NCBI RefSeq assembly: GCF_021730395.1
Contig: NC_069367.1
Location: 14,692,501 to 14,756,500 of the forward strand
Direction: 5' to 3'
Length of the DNA: 64,000 bases
From: Mercenaria mercenaria
Taxonomy: Eukaryota; Mollusca; Bivalvia; Venerida; Veneridae
The position numbers were made by a program, and so were the translations under genes. Below, piece after piece: positions 1 to 11,649 of this stretch. The notes beneath the pieces are model-generated. The model did not search any database, had not been told where the DNA came from, and was given only the letters and a program-made list of their open reading frames with translations. Each line of letters begins with the position of its first letter. Positions within the stretch are counted from its first letter, which is position 1.

Positions 1-608
1 TTTATTTTGAATGGGATATGCCTAATTGAAATGCGAGGTGGGGGAATGCATGTTGATAAGTATTCAAGGAAGGTTAGAAAAAAATCTAAAATAAGGCATG
101 AAAAAAAATTTTTTTTAGAGGAGTGAGGGGGGTTGGGAGGGGGAGGGGGTGTGACCAAGGCAAGTTGGTGACCAGGTGTGGGTGAACAACTTCACATGTT
201 AATAATAAATGTTCAGGGAAATGAAATGAAAGAAATTTAATGAAATTCTGCCAAACGGTAAGTTTGTTATATACAAATATTTGGATTTTTAGACAATTAA
301 AGGGCAATAACTCTGAAGTTACAAAAGAAATCCAGAAATCCCTACGGAACTGTGTGTGCACAACCACATTATAGTGCTCTAAATTCTGTTTAAGTTTCAT
401 AGTTCTAGGTCAAATATATCAAAAGTTATGATGCAGAAATTGCCATATTAGTAGTACCCTATATAGTTAACACTAGATACTTCTAAGGGCCATAACTCTG
501 GTCTTACTTGGACAATCTGACTGAAACTTGATGGGCCCCATAACCTCAGAGTGGTGAACATGTATATGACGTTTGTTTAAAAAAATATAAAATAAGAATT
601 TTTTTTTT

Positions 609-683
<75 letters not shown>

Positions 684-1212
684 GGATGGGGTGTGATGGA
701 GGTAAGGGGGTGACCAGGTGTGGGTACACAACTTCACATGTTTACAATAAATGTTCATGGAAAAGAATGAAAGAAATTTAATGAAATTCTACCAAATGGT
801 AAGTTTGTTATGTACAAATATGTGAATTTTTATACAATTAAAGGGCAATAACTCTTAATTTACAAAATAAATCTGAACGAAATTGTGTGTACAAAACCAC
901 ATTATGGTGATCTAAAGTCTGTTTAAGTTTCATAGTTCTAGGTCAAATATATCACAAGTTATGATGCAGAAATTGCCATATTTATAGTACCCTATATAGT
1001 TAACACTAAAAAGTTCTAAGGGCCATAACTCTGGTGTTACTAGGGCAATCTGACTGAATCTTGGCGGGTCGCAAAACTCATAGTGGTGAACATGTGTATG
1101 AAGTAATATATAAATATTCCCAACCATTTCCTAGATATGGCTCCGGACGGACGGACGGACGGAAGGACGGACAACGCCAAAACTATATCCCTCCGACTTT
1201 CGTCGGGGGATA
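1..1212 (-). repeat. Tandem-unit bivalve repeat element, minus orientation, cut by left edge
   Basis: Two diverged copies of a unit of roughly 580 bp follow each other (about 1-545 and 546-1130). Both contain AAGGGCAATAACTCT, the phrase GTTTAAGTTTCATAGTTCTA and a GGCCATAACTCTGGT block. The unit then runs into (CGGA)n at 1145-1172 and a hairpin at 1186-1212, whose arms TATCCCTCCGAC and GTCGGGGGATA flank a short loop. Read on the minus strand this is the hairpin-first, (TCCG)n-second order seen in several other repeats here. The open frames in it are not coding. Confidence 0.75.
599..682. repeat. Homopolymer switch: T20 then G64
   Basis: An uninterrupted run of 20 T is followed directly by 64 G. 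The first unit of the same repeat has only a broken A/T-rich and G-rich stretch at the matching place (about 101-150), so the pure run looks like a local expansion in the second unit. Runs like this are prone to assembly and sequencing error, so the exact length is uncertain. Confidence 0.9.
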
Positions 1213-1342
1213 ACAAACAAGCATGAAAATATGGAACTATTTAAAACGCGGGAAATTGACGTCCGTAAGCAGAAGTGACGTCATAACATTTACACTGAAA
1301 CAAAATACTCATGTTTTTCGCAGTGATATATATTTAACAAAT

Positions 1343-1504
1343 AATCAAGGCCTTCGCGTTGTTTATCGTCTAATTTACCACGGTTCAGAGTTCAGATGCG
1401 TAGGAATTGAACCAAGAGGGCGTCAGCCTGAGTGGTTAAATACTAAAGCATCTGAACGATGAACCGTGGTAAATTAGACGTTAAATCACAAGAAGGCCTT
1501 GATT
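1343..1504. mobile_element. Small hairpin MITE (about 160 bp)
   Basis: The left arm (1343-1400) and right arm (1448-1504) are inverted copies. They share AATCAAGGCCTTC, CGTCTAATTTACCACGGTTCA and TTCAGATGC in mirror order, with a loop of about 45 bp between them. No transposase is present. CRE-like TGACGTCA palindromes lie on both sides (near 1278, 1601 and 1613). The rest of 1213-2031 shows no gene. Confidence 0.65.
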
Positions 1505-2031
1505 GTTTTCATTCTGACATGCACGTTGATATATTTCAATAAATATTATGCTGGAATTCATTTACGCGAGGAGTAATGTATCGGACGTCAGGCGGCTACA
1601 TGACGTCAAAATTGACGTCATAATGATCTCTTACCGGTCCGTGCGTCAACCGTTGTTTATCGCAGGATATATTGCGTTTGATTTTCTTCTTTGTTTAACT
1701 GGAAATCAATTTGAGCCATGTTAGAATGTTTGCCAAATCTAAGTTTCACACGTTTATTGGCAATTATTTTCACACTTTTTCACGGTCTAATTTAAGAGGT
1801 CACTTTGTTAGTTTGTTGTTATAATAACTAATGCAGTAACAATTAATATTTGGGTCTCATTTTATGGAAAGGCACATATTTGATGAAGCAGTTTCAAACA
1901 AAATGTCCTTAAGCGGGTAAAGTCGGTATTTCATATGCAAGACAAGCAGACAACCGTGGCTATCGGTCAATGCTTTTTCGCAATGATTGAAATATTATTA
2001 TCTGAAATGTTTCTAAGTGGTAAAAACAAAC

Positions 2032-2205
2032 CTATAAAAACACAGTTAGGTTCACTACCACTCCATGCGCCATTACCCTCACATATAAGTGTTGGGTTTC
2101 CCTGCAGGGTAAAATACTCATCACAAACGTACGTCGCCGTGTCATTGAGAGTTGTTCCTGTTTGGGTAACATCGCCGTGTTGTGGATGAGCCAAGTTACC
2201 ACAAT
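2032..2205 (-). CDS. Sushi/CCP domain exon of a multidomain extracellular protein
   Basis: This 174-bp exon encodes one complete Sushi (complement control protein) module of 58 residues. The minus-strand acceptor is a T-rich tract ending in ACAG at 2206-2209. The reading starts D-C-G-N-L-A-H-P, has the middle Y-V-C-D-E-Y-F-T-L-Q-G and ends in W-S-G-S-E-P-N-C: the four Cys, the Trp and the Gly of the fold are all present. The donor GTTTG follows 2032. Both boundaries are in phase 1, normal for shuffled CCP exons. CCP modules occur in complement-type, adhesion and selectin-like proteins, so the parent protein cannot be named from one module. A possible upstream exon lies at about 2502-2595 (minus), ending in C-G-V-P-S-G-H-D with a good GTAAGA donor but a poor acceptor. 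Further exons are expected beyond the left edge. Confidence 0.85.
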   Translation of the reverse strand: MVVTWLIHNTAMLPKQEQLSMTRRRTFVMSILPCRETQHLYVRVMAHGVVVNLTVFL

Positions 2206-4084
2206 CTGTAAAAAAATCAAATTGATAAATTTTAGCATAAGTTTTTACTTAAAACACGTGCAAATACAGTTTCTTTTAAAAATAACTGTAGATTCTCAAA
2301 TTTGAAGAGTATCTGAATCATGTGACAACAGTATTTAGCAAAGCCGTACCCATTTGAATTAGAAAATTATAAAATATAAAACTCGTCTTCGAATTTTGCT
2401 ACATAGTTAGGTTTTTATCACAGAAAAAAATGGATTAAAATATATCAATATAAAAGGTAACATCTGAAGTTATGAAGTTGTACCATCAAACGATTTCTTA
2501 CCATCATGGCCAGAAGGCACGCCACAGCCATTTAATATTACCGTCCTATTATGCCGATATTGTGGTATTGACAGGTAAACGCTTTGTCCGTACAACTACC
2601 TGCACATGTGACAGTTTATCAATTAAGAACGATATATGTAATATTTAGTTATATCGCTATTTATGTTCGGACACCGAAAATTAATTTACGGAAATATACG
2701 GAATATTCATGAGTGCCAGGTCAATACTTACGGACAATAGCAATTAGGACATGACATTTTGTATTGCATGAAAAATCCATGCACATTTGTGAAATAGTCT
2801 CTCTCTGAGATCATCAATGTGTGTCTAGTAAATCAGTAAGAATATGACGCGAATGGTATTTTTTTTTTTTTAATGTTGTGTTTTTTGTTTTTATTTTTTC
2901 ATATATTTTTTTTTAAAGTTATTAGCTCTATAATTTGACACTTAAATATACATTGCCGTATAAAAAATATTGTTATAGATTTATCATTACATTATCACAA
3001 GAAATGCGTATCATAATATACAATGATTTAGCACACGCCATAAAGACACAACAAAATGTGCTAAAAACTGTGCGGACAGCATCGAAAAGATACAAAAAGC
3101 TTCAGTTTTCTTGACAATGAAAGTAATGAGTACAACTAATTAGAATTAAGTTTGTACTTAAAGGCTTCCTTTTTGATTGACATGGCAACGATTTTAATAA
3201 ATGTTATACAGTTTAATGTCGTTTTGTTTCTCCACACCTGATTCACGTGTAGAAGTTGTCATATACTTGTCAATACAAGTATAGAGTCCTTCAAGTATAG
3301 AAACCTTGTACATTTAGCAAATTTAGAACATTTTTCAGAAAACAAGAAATGCACTTTAACCAGTTTCCCATCAATTTCCAGTACCTAAAAACTGCCTTTA
3401 AATTATGTTTAAACTGTCAGCCTTATTTCAGACACGCTCGGAATGTATTACGATAATTTAACTCGGTGGCTTTCAAAAATACAACTTCGTTACTATATAA
3501 AATATGTTCCATGTTAATTGTACAGAAAATTGTCAAATTTTCATTAACAGACTATTCATTAACTTGGAGCAAATGTGTCTAGTTTGTAGTTTTTCTGTTT
3601 TTTTTGTTTTTTTTTTTGTTGTTTTTTTGTTTGTTTGTTTTTTGGTTTTGTTTTTTGCAATTATATCATTGTCAATATTTTTTATTTGAAATAAGGTCCT
3701 GTTTCATGAAGCATTCTCCACTCTGACGGAAGAGTATGCCCGTTTTAACTTTCTGACAAATATCAAAACCTGCTGAGAATTGAATGTTAAAACTTTACAG
3801 TAAAATAGAAAAAAGTGGAAACTTCACAGGTCGCCCAATACGACAAACAGGAAAATGTTGCAAGCTCGGTTTGATTGAGCCTGTTCATGTAAAGTCATGC
3901 TTAGATCAATTTTCAAGATAAGTAAAATTGGTCGATTTTTTTGAAACAATTGATACTATATTTACTGAGTGATTACGCGTTCACCTTAAATGTCACGCAC
4001 GGACTTCTCATGATTCTACTGCATTGTTTCGGTCGCTTACGCATAAATTTAAATTTAATCTTTGACAAGAACGTAAGTGTGTCG
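2206..4084. other. Non-coding stretch (intron or intergenic)
   Basis: Apart from the possible exon at about 2502-2595 (minus), I see only AT-rich sequence with T-rich runs near 2860-2915 and 3598-3660. Open frames here are short and low in complexity. Confidence 0.6.
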
Positions 4085-4170
4085 ACAATTTGGCTAGGTG
4101 GTTAGAACACTGGACTAGCATCGGAGCGACTCGGGTTCGATTCCCAAGACAGGCACTTGAGATTTTTATG
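4085..4170 (+). mobile_element. tRNA-derived SINE head
   Basis: An A-box-like segment (GGCTAGGTGGTTAGAACAC, from 4092) and a B box (GGGTTCGATTCC, 4133-4144) are spaced as in a tRNA gene. No acceptor stem can be built, so this is a SINE promoter or tRNA pseudogene, not a working tRNA. The SINE body after 4170 is not one I recognise. Confidence 0.55.
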
Positions 4171-6074
4171 TAGGCAGATGAAATAGGACAGGTCTGGAAA
4201 TTCTTATAGACCCCATAAGCGGTCTATAAGGTGTTTATAGACCTCATCGGAACAAAGAAGCCGGTAGGTAAATCTGTTTATTGACCTTAGACAATAGAAG
4301 AGAGACAACTGTGTATAGCGTTGATCTTAATAAACAAGGGAAGATAATAGTACCGATTTTTATCCAATTCTTCAGTATGGCGAGTAGGATAGCTCTACTT
4401 ATTCTTCGAATTGTCGAGCTAAAAAGTTTTACATACTCAAAGTATGGCAACACCTGGCAAGAATGATCCAGAAACATAGTTGTATAAAAGTCTTCCCATC
4501 CATCACAGAAATATCAAAATTCGAATGAATGATGTTCTAGTGCTGAAAATAAAACGTACACCATTTCACAGCCGTACAGAGAAAAGAGAACATGTTACCT
4601 TTCTTGAAAATGCCCTCGTAAAATGATAAACAAATGAAAGGTCCAAAAATATGAGAACCAAGTTTACAGGATGTGAATCTTGGTCACTTTAAAAAAAATA
4701 AAAAAATAAAAAATAACCATAGATAACCTAAAAACTGTCCACAATTTTACTTCTTTGGTAAAATATAAGCTAAAAATAGTTAAAAATGGTTAAAAACCTA
4801 ATAATCCTATCATTCAACAATTCATTTTCAAGAAATTATATACTGGTATTCTTTCTGATCTCCCGAGTGTTGAAAGAAAACTGTTGCAGGAAGGTTCGAA
4901 AATTTATGTTTTCGTACACTAATGTTTTCGTACACAACATCGCCTATTAAGGCTATTTATGGTTGCAAATGCCATAACAGATGTATTTTGCAATGTTTTC
5001 CGAAGCGATTAAGAGGTACATTAAAATTCGTTTTTAATAGTTAAATAAAAACTAACTTTCCGTAACTGTTTTTGGCCTAAATGTGAGCGTTTTTAAGGTC
5101 ACTGATTAAAACCGGATTAACGTTAACATTGTGCTCTCAGGCTTTTTGTACAAAGTCTTTAAAGATAAAGTGATAAATAAAGCAATAAAAAGCTGTATAT
5201 AATATCATCATCAATTGATGTGTAAAAAGATTCTTTATTTTTTCTTTGTTTTAAAGTTTAATTTAAGATTTAAAAATAAAATGAATATATAAAAGTAAAA
5301 TATTACTTGTGAAAACGTTTTGGTTTTTTCATTACTGGTCGCGTTTAAGATGAACAAACCTCAATTTTAAAGAAAGCTAATTTTTAGCCAAAATCTGGAG
5401 GTCAGTGCCTTTAAACCCAATTGTGAAGTGTATTGAGAATATCATAATCAGTAAGATCATTGGTACAATATTTTTAAAATACAGCATTGTAGATTTTCCG
5501 CAAATAAATTCAAAGTTCTTACCTTCTGAGTATAACGCCTTTAATGAATTCCTTCTAATCTATCTGTCCGATACCCGCATAGACTTGCAAGCGAATGAAT
5601 TATTGAACAAATGACAGTCTATTTATTGCGTACACCTTCCTCGCTCACTACGCGAAATTCTCGTGAATTACATGATTTTACTTGAGCAGAATGTTACGAC
5701 GAGGGAGGTTCGTCCTGGTTAGTAATCAGTATTTTGTAGATGATGTCCTCTAGATATATTAATGTGCACTACACCTAAGATTGCGTTATATTGTGCTGTA
5801 ATATTAATTTGTATAAACGTTTCATGCTTGTTGGTAAAATGATCGCTGCTGATTTCTTAGCATTTTTATATAGTTTTGTGGTATTGATCGAACATTTATA
5901 TACTGAGTATCTAAAACAGGGTCATTTGAAACAGTTCTTACAAAGTAAAAAAATTAAAATTAAAAATGGCAACGCTTGAAAGCTATCTCGATGAGGTCAG
6001 ATCTCCGAGCTGACTGTTACAATAACGAGTTGTAAGCGTTGTAAGATAACGGTTAATATTGTCATTCGGTAATC
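4171..6074. other. Non-coding, no feature recognised
   Basis: AT-rich sequence with short chance frames only. The junction just before 6075 forms a small hairpin with the start of the next element (TTGTCATTCGG against CCCGTAATGACAA, 6059-6088). Confidence 0.55.
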
Positions 6075-6771
6075 GACCCGTAATGACAATCGGCAATTTC
6101 CGTATGATTACGTTATCTTCCCCTATGCGATATCGGCAGCCTTCGCTCATAACAGAAAATTATCTTTATAACAACCGGAGATTGTCGAAATTGCATACAA
6201 AGATGATTCGTATACGAACGGTCGAAGATTGTCGAAATTGCATACAGAGAACTCGTATAAGCATACAGAGAATTCGTACAAGAACGGTCGGAGATTGTTG
6301 AAATTGCATACAGAGAACTCGTATACGTACGTATACGTACGACCGGAGATTGTCGAAATTGCATACAGAGAACTCGTATACGTACGACCGGAGATTGTCG
6401 AAATTGCATACGGCGAATACGTATACGACAGGCCGGAGATTGTCGAAATTGCATACGGCGAATACATATACGAACGGTCGGAGATTGTCGAAATTGCATA
6501 CGGCGAATACGTATACGAACGGTCGGAGATTGTCGAAATTGCATACAGAGAACTCATATACGTACGACCGGAGATTGTCGAAATTGCATACGGCGAATAC
6601 GTATACGACAGGCCGGAGATTGTCGAAATTGCATACGGCGAATACTTATACGAACGGTCGGAGATTGTTGAAATTGCATACGGCGAATACGTATACGAAC
6701 GGCCGGAGATTGTCGAATTGCATACGGCGAATACGTATACGAACGGAAATTCCCGATCGTCATTACGGGTC
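6075..6771. repeat. 45-bp minisatellite flanked by terminal inverted repeats
   Basis: The outer ends are inverted copies: GACCCGTAATGACAATCGG at 6075 and its mirror CGATCGTCATTACGGGTC ending at 6771, each continuing through AATTTCCGT. Between them lie about 12 copies of a 45-bp unit built on GAGATTGTCGAAATTGCATA. Two unit types alternate (ACAGAGAACTC and ACGGCGAATAC cores). The pattern repeats every four units (180 bp), for example from 6361 to 6541. Because 45 is a multiple of three, long frames stay open on both strands (one reads EIVEIAYGEYVYERS per unit). These are a by-product of the period; there is no start context or splice evidence for a gene. No clear target-site duplication is seen. 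Confidence 0.8.
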
Positions 6772-7710
6772 CACTACCTTAAATTTCCGTCTTTCTGGAC
6801 CCAGGCTTTATTCTTAGGTTTCCGGATAGATTAAATGGTTAGCCATGACTTTTGGTGTAACAACAATCATAACGCTGACGACGGCTCTTAATTTTAACTT
6901 GCCAATGATCATCACATATTTCACCGTGTGTCAGTTATGCTATATTTTCTTTATTCATCCTTGTCGGCAAAATGAAACACGCTGCATATTTATATCATCG
7001 TTCATATCTGTCCTAATTGCAGTGAAACAGAATTGATACGTTTCATTTAAATATTTTACACTATAATTATTTTAAACTGGATCTGTTTTTACCATGTAAG
7101 AGAATTGAACAGAAATAGCCCTAGTGTTATATCAATACACCAACAAATCGGGCCTCAAAAGTACATGAAAATTGTCACTAAATGCACGCATAAATTCTGA
7201 TATTTAAAAGGTTCATCGATATGATTACATAGCATTATGTTAGTAATCTATATTCTTTAGCATACATCTCTTTATATAATTACACCATTAGCAAAATTCA
7301 ATGACAGTCTGTAAGTATAACAATTTAAAAATACCTCATCTACAGGTGTAAGTAGCATATATGCCAAAGTTTTATTACGGTATAATAAACAGTTCGAATA
7401 ATTTTTGGCCTATCTAATGTTTCACTTGCATTTTACTATTTTTTTATATTAAATGGCGCAGAATTTCTCTGAACAAAAAGGTTCAAGGAAGAACGTGGGA
7501 TATAACTAAACCAATCTGACTAAAGATTGTAACTAAACTAGACCAAATATTATATACATATGAATGGGATTTAATGGATTAAAAAAATATGACGCAGAAA
7601 TGGATAAAATGCTAGCAGAAGTATGATAAAAAAATTATCAGTACAGACTAATTGAGAAATCATACGGTTCAATAAGATTGTGTTTCTTAGGGGACCGAAT
7701 TGATATTTTT
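6772..7710. other. Non-coding, no feature recognised
   Basis: AT-rich sequence without convincing exons or repeats. Confidence 0.5.
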
Positions 7711-9256
7711 TATGACCCCGAAGGGAGGCATATTAGTTTTCGACTGTCCGTCCGTTCGTTCGTTAGTTAGTTAGTTCGTTCGTTCGTTAGTCACAACGTT
7801 AAGGTGATGTCACTTTTTGAATTTCCTGTGAATAACAAAAAACCAAAGAATATTCAGTTCTTTCCAAAAACCGTTATATCATGATTCAACCAAATAGTTT
7901 CCTTTGTCTACCAGAAAGGAACAATTCTTATATCTTAATATTGAGATTTGATACCTTTATAACAGACAATAAACTAAAACAATAGACATTCATATGTGAC
8001 GTCGGTGAGCTCAACAAAGCAATTTCAAGCAAAAATATTAATGTGGAATATAAAGTAAGTTGCACATTACAATATCCGTTCAAGATACTTTCAAAAACAA
8101 TGCATTTGCAGAATAGAGAGATAAAAATAAGTTTGACAGCTCGCGAAAACTAATGACAAATGATGACTCGTGACCTAATTAATTTTTTTCTGTTATTTCT
8201 AACTTCCAGTTTGATTTTCATAAAACGGGTATTCTTTAATGTAGCTTACAACTCATACATTTAAACAATAAAATAATATATTGTTACCTCACTGTTGTTT
8301 TGTCTATCCATCTCTCGTACGAATTCCTATTGTTTCAGTCATTTGTCAGTAATTAGAGCAACTCACAGTGTTGCAGTCATACAAAACACATCCCTTATTT
8401 TCACATAGATATTGAGGATTTATCTAATTAGCACATGTATTGGAAACACAATTTCAATACCGACTGTGTATTGTAATAATGCTAAACTATCTCAGTCGTG
8501 ACGTCTCCTTAACTTTTTGCAGGAAGGCACTTTACTCGCGAACCACTGCACCCGGGACCTTCAAACTTCACATGCTGGTATTATTTATTGAGTATACACC
8601 CCTACTGACTTTGGGGTCACCAGGTCAAAGGTCAAGGTCACAGGGGCCAACGTTAACTTTTTGCATGAAGGCACTTTACTCGCGAACAATTGCATCCAGG
8701 ACCTTCACACTTCATATGCTGATAGTACTTATTGAGTACACCACCTCTAATGACTTTGGGGTTACCAGGTCAAAGGTCAAGGTCACAGGGGCCAACGTTA
8801 ACTTTTTGCATGAAGGCACTTTACTCGCGAACCACTGCATACAGGACCTTCGAACTTCACATGCTGATAGTACTTATTGAGTACACCATGCCTACTGATA
8901 TTTTTGTGTCACCAGGTCAAAGGTCTAGGTCACAGGGGCCAACGTTAACTTTTTGCATGAAGGCACTTTACTCGCGAACCACTGCACCCAGGACCTTCAA
9001 ACTTTACATGCTGATAGTACTTTATGAGTCCACCAACCCTACTGACTTTGGGGTCACCAGGTCAAAGGTCAAGGTCACAGGGGCCAACGTTAACTTTTTG
9101 CATGAAGGCACTTTACATGCGAACCACTTCACCCAGGACCTTCAAACTTCACATGTTGATAGTACTTATTGAGTACACCACCCCTAGTGACTTTGGGGTC
9201 ACCAGGTCAAAGGTCAAGGTGCTGCGGGGCATTTGTCACCATTAGTGACAGCTCTT
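7711..9256 (+). mobile_element. Hairpin-capped non-autonomous element with 146-bp tandem core
   Basis: It begins with a hairpin (TATGACCCCGAAGGGAGGCATA, imperfect, 7711-7732), then GTCCGTCC/GTTCGTTC repeats. The core is about five units of roughly 146 bp (8505-9230), each with TTAACTTTTTGCATGAAGGC and GTCACCAGGTCAAAGGTCAA. The 3' end is a hairpin (GTCAC-CATTA-GTGAC, 9236-9250) followed by AGCTCTTG-T. A separate TTAA element interrupts it at 7803-8508. The open frames across the core are repeats in different frames, not genes. Confidence 0.75.
7803..8508. mobile_element. TTAA-flanked MITE inserted in the host repeat
   Basis: TTAA stands at both edges (7799-7802 and 8509-8512). The flanks join to CACAACG-TTAA-CTTTTTGCA, which matches the uninterrupted unit of the host repeat. 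The ends are short inverted repeats: GGTGATGTCAC on the left and GGAGACGTCAC on the right (reversed). TTAA duplication is typical of the piggyBac superfamily. The 706-bp interior shows no transposase. Confidence 0.75.
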
Positions 9257-9742
9257 GTTTTCTATGCTTTTATAACGAAATCTAGTTCAATCTATCTAAA
9301 CAATAGAGAAGACAACTAGATATTAAGAAAGAAAATCATATTTATAAAAAAAAATCATGTTTTTCACTTTTGCATGACAAGATGGTGAAGATTGCTCCTT
9401 CAGTTTACAAAACGCTGTAAGGAGAGGAAAACCCTGTAAAGGTAGAAGATATCAGCATTGCACATGTTGTACATGATATGCAAATGGCTTATTGTAAACA
9501 GCATAAATTTAAGAGTGTAAAAAAGTTAGCTAAAAGTATCATCAATATCACTTAACATTTACTCTTTTAATTTCCGTGCGTCGTAACATAACACATGTTG
9601 GTTAATATCCCTAACATTTTCATGTTTTTACACGTCCAATTGCAATAACTTTCTATTCTGTATAACAAAATTAGCCTTGGTGTATCAGTCTTGTTCAAAA
9701 GTTCTTTTTTTATATATTTTCTTTGTGTTTCTTTGTTTCTAG

Positions 9743-11649
9743 AGTGGCTATTGCATGAAAGGAGGCAAATGTTTCAGCCCAGGAGAAATGTCAGGTTGTC
9801 ACATATGCAAAGAAAATTATTCAGGTCATTTATCTTGGGAAGCTGGACCAGGTAAATATCGAAAACGAACGGTTCTTTTTACTTATAGTTATTCCTGTAT
9901 ATTCACGTAATTAATAGGTCAGGAATAAATGGGTACGGGTTATTAAGAACAAGTGTGTTAACTATTTGTCGTAGTGATTCTTTGTAATACAATGCATTCT
10001 TTATTTTCTTTTGAGCATTAGACTGGCAGTAACGAAATGTTGTTATTGTCACAACCACTAAATATGAACAGTGTGTGTTTTTTCTCAGTATTGTAACCAG
10101 GCGAAACGGGAAAAGAAAGCTAACAAAAAACGTTCCACATTAACAAAAAATATTCTAAATATGTTAGAAATGCTGTTTGGCATATGCAAACCTGAAGCAA
10201 AGAGAATAAATCAAAACACTGAATAATATCGTCTGTGGTACTTCCCGCCGGAATAATTCAGTTATTTAATATCTAACTTTTTTCGTAATAAAATCTATAA
10301 GATCCTTTGGAAGCGTAGAATGCATCCAAACAAAACAATAAAAGAATTGGTTTGACTGAGTCTGTCCTCCAGAGGCAGTGAAATAAGCAACACCCCTCAC
10401 GTTCCCTATCATGAGAGGTAGTTAAGCGGAATTCTACCATAGTAAATCTGAATGTACTCCATGATCCAAAGGGACCAGAAAATATAACAACACTGTGTCC
10501 AACAAGGGTAGACCTTATAGCCGCCACACGACGCTGAAAAACTGCTGTTGCGAAAGTGGATAAAATCCTAAGGAAAATCCTTTGGAAGCATCTAATGCAA
10601 CCAAGCAAAACAATAGAAGAATTGTGCGACTGAGTCTGTTCATGAGTGGTAGTGAAATAAGCAACACCCATCATGGGCTTAAGAGGAAATCTTTTAGTAG
10701 TAAAAACAAATGGACTCACTTTCTACTATTTTAAAGTAAAATTTAATATCATTTGTTCTGTTCAACTATCCGTCGTGCTATCCATAAAAAATGAAAATAA
10801 ACTTAAATAGTTATTTCGAGTTTTAATATATTTTGTTATACTGCCTAACGTCTGTGTGATACAAGACCAAAATCTTGAATCATTTAATAACATAAATTGT
10901 AAATATATATTAGTTTTAAATGTGGAAAATTTTTATACTGCTTATAAATAGGTGACGAATGATGTTTTATATATCTAACTAGTGACGTTTCGTCTTTTCG
11001 CATATCAAGCCATTAATAGGGTAGATACATCTAATACTATTTGAAATTATTATATTGTAATTAAATTGCAGATTGTCCGAAGCCTGTCAAGCCAGATGAT
11101 ACTGGGAAACTTTGGATTATCGGAGCTGTTCTTGGACCATTTGTTTGTATAATGCTTACTACAGTAGCTGTGATGTGTTATATAGGGTGAAAATTGTGAT
11201 TTTGTTAATTTTCGACTTTGTCTAAAATCTTATCGTTCATAACGTATTTCTTTATTTAATGGAGTGGTCATACACATTGGAATAGCTAAATGCATGCTTA
11301 TATTTCAATGTATCCATCATGTAGATGAACCTAAATCCAAATAGGCGATATAAAATAAACACCATTCTTATTTTGCATCTTTTGCGCTGTTCTCCACATC
11401 TGGTGTTAATTCATTTAAAGACAGGGAGCATAAATAAACTATTGCTAACATTAAACACTTTGACAACTTCTGAATAGAATCCTAAAAAGAAATGTTTTGA
11501 TTATTAATTAAAGAGTTTTGATTAAAATAATTTATTTTGGAGATTGTAATAACTGATAAAAGATACTTGTTTAATGACCTTTGTTTCATTGCAGAAAAAG
11601 AGGCAAAACACCAAAACAAAAAGTTGGATCGATGGCTGAAATAAAATAA
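9743..11649 (+). CDS. C-terminal part of a type I membrane protein with EGF-like domain (three exons)
   Basis: Three phase-compatible exons are seen: 9743-9851, 11072-11186 and 11595-11649 (TAA). Exon 1 follows a TTTCTAG acceptor and encodes the second half of an EGF-like module: G-Y-C-M-K-G-G-K-C, then G-C-H-I-C-K-E-N-Y-S-G, ending with a GTAAAT donor in phase 1. Exon 2 starts D-C-P-K-P and holds one membrane helix (LWIIGAVLGPFV then CIMLTTVAVMCYI). Exon 3 is a short basic tail, GKRGKTPKQKVGSMAEIK. An EGF-like module close to one helix and a short tail is the layout of EGF-family ligand precursors, but many scavenger and adhesion receptors end the same way, so no name is given. The usual last EGF Cys after Y-x-G is displaced. 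Upstream exons were not found; the region before 9743 is repeat-rich. A possible poly(A) signal, AATAAA, lies near 12060. Confidence 0.7.
10302..10680. repeat. Diverged direct duplication, offset 275 bp
   Basis: About 100 bp starting ATCCTTTGGAAGC (10302) recurs at 10577, including GTGAAATAAGCAACACCC. It lies in the first intron of the EGF/TM gene. The 148-residue open frame across it on the minus strand is compositionally odd and has no support as a gene. Confidence 0.6.

Noticed and set aside
6113-6834. Long overlapping frames on both strands (up to 201 residues)
   Set aside because: They arise because the 45-bp unit is a multiple of three. All read the same array, with no splice sites or family match.
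8440-9245. Frames of 73-146 residues with repeated P-G-Q-R-S-R-S-Q-G-P
   Set aside because: Translation of the 146-bp tandem core of a mobile element.
10273-10719. 148-residue minus-strand frame
   Set aside because: Covers a diverged direct duplication inside an intron; composition and lack of splice sites argue against a gene.
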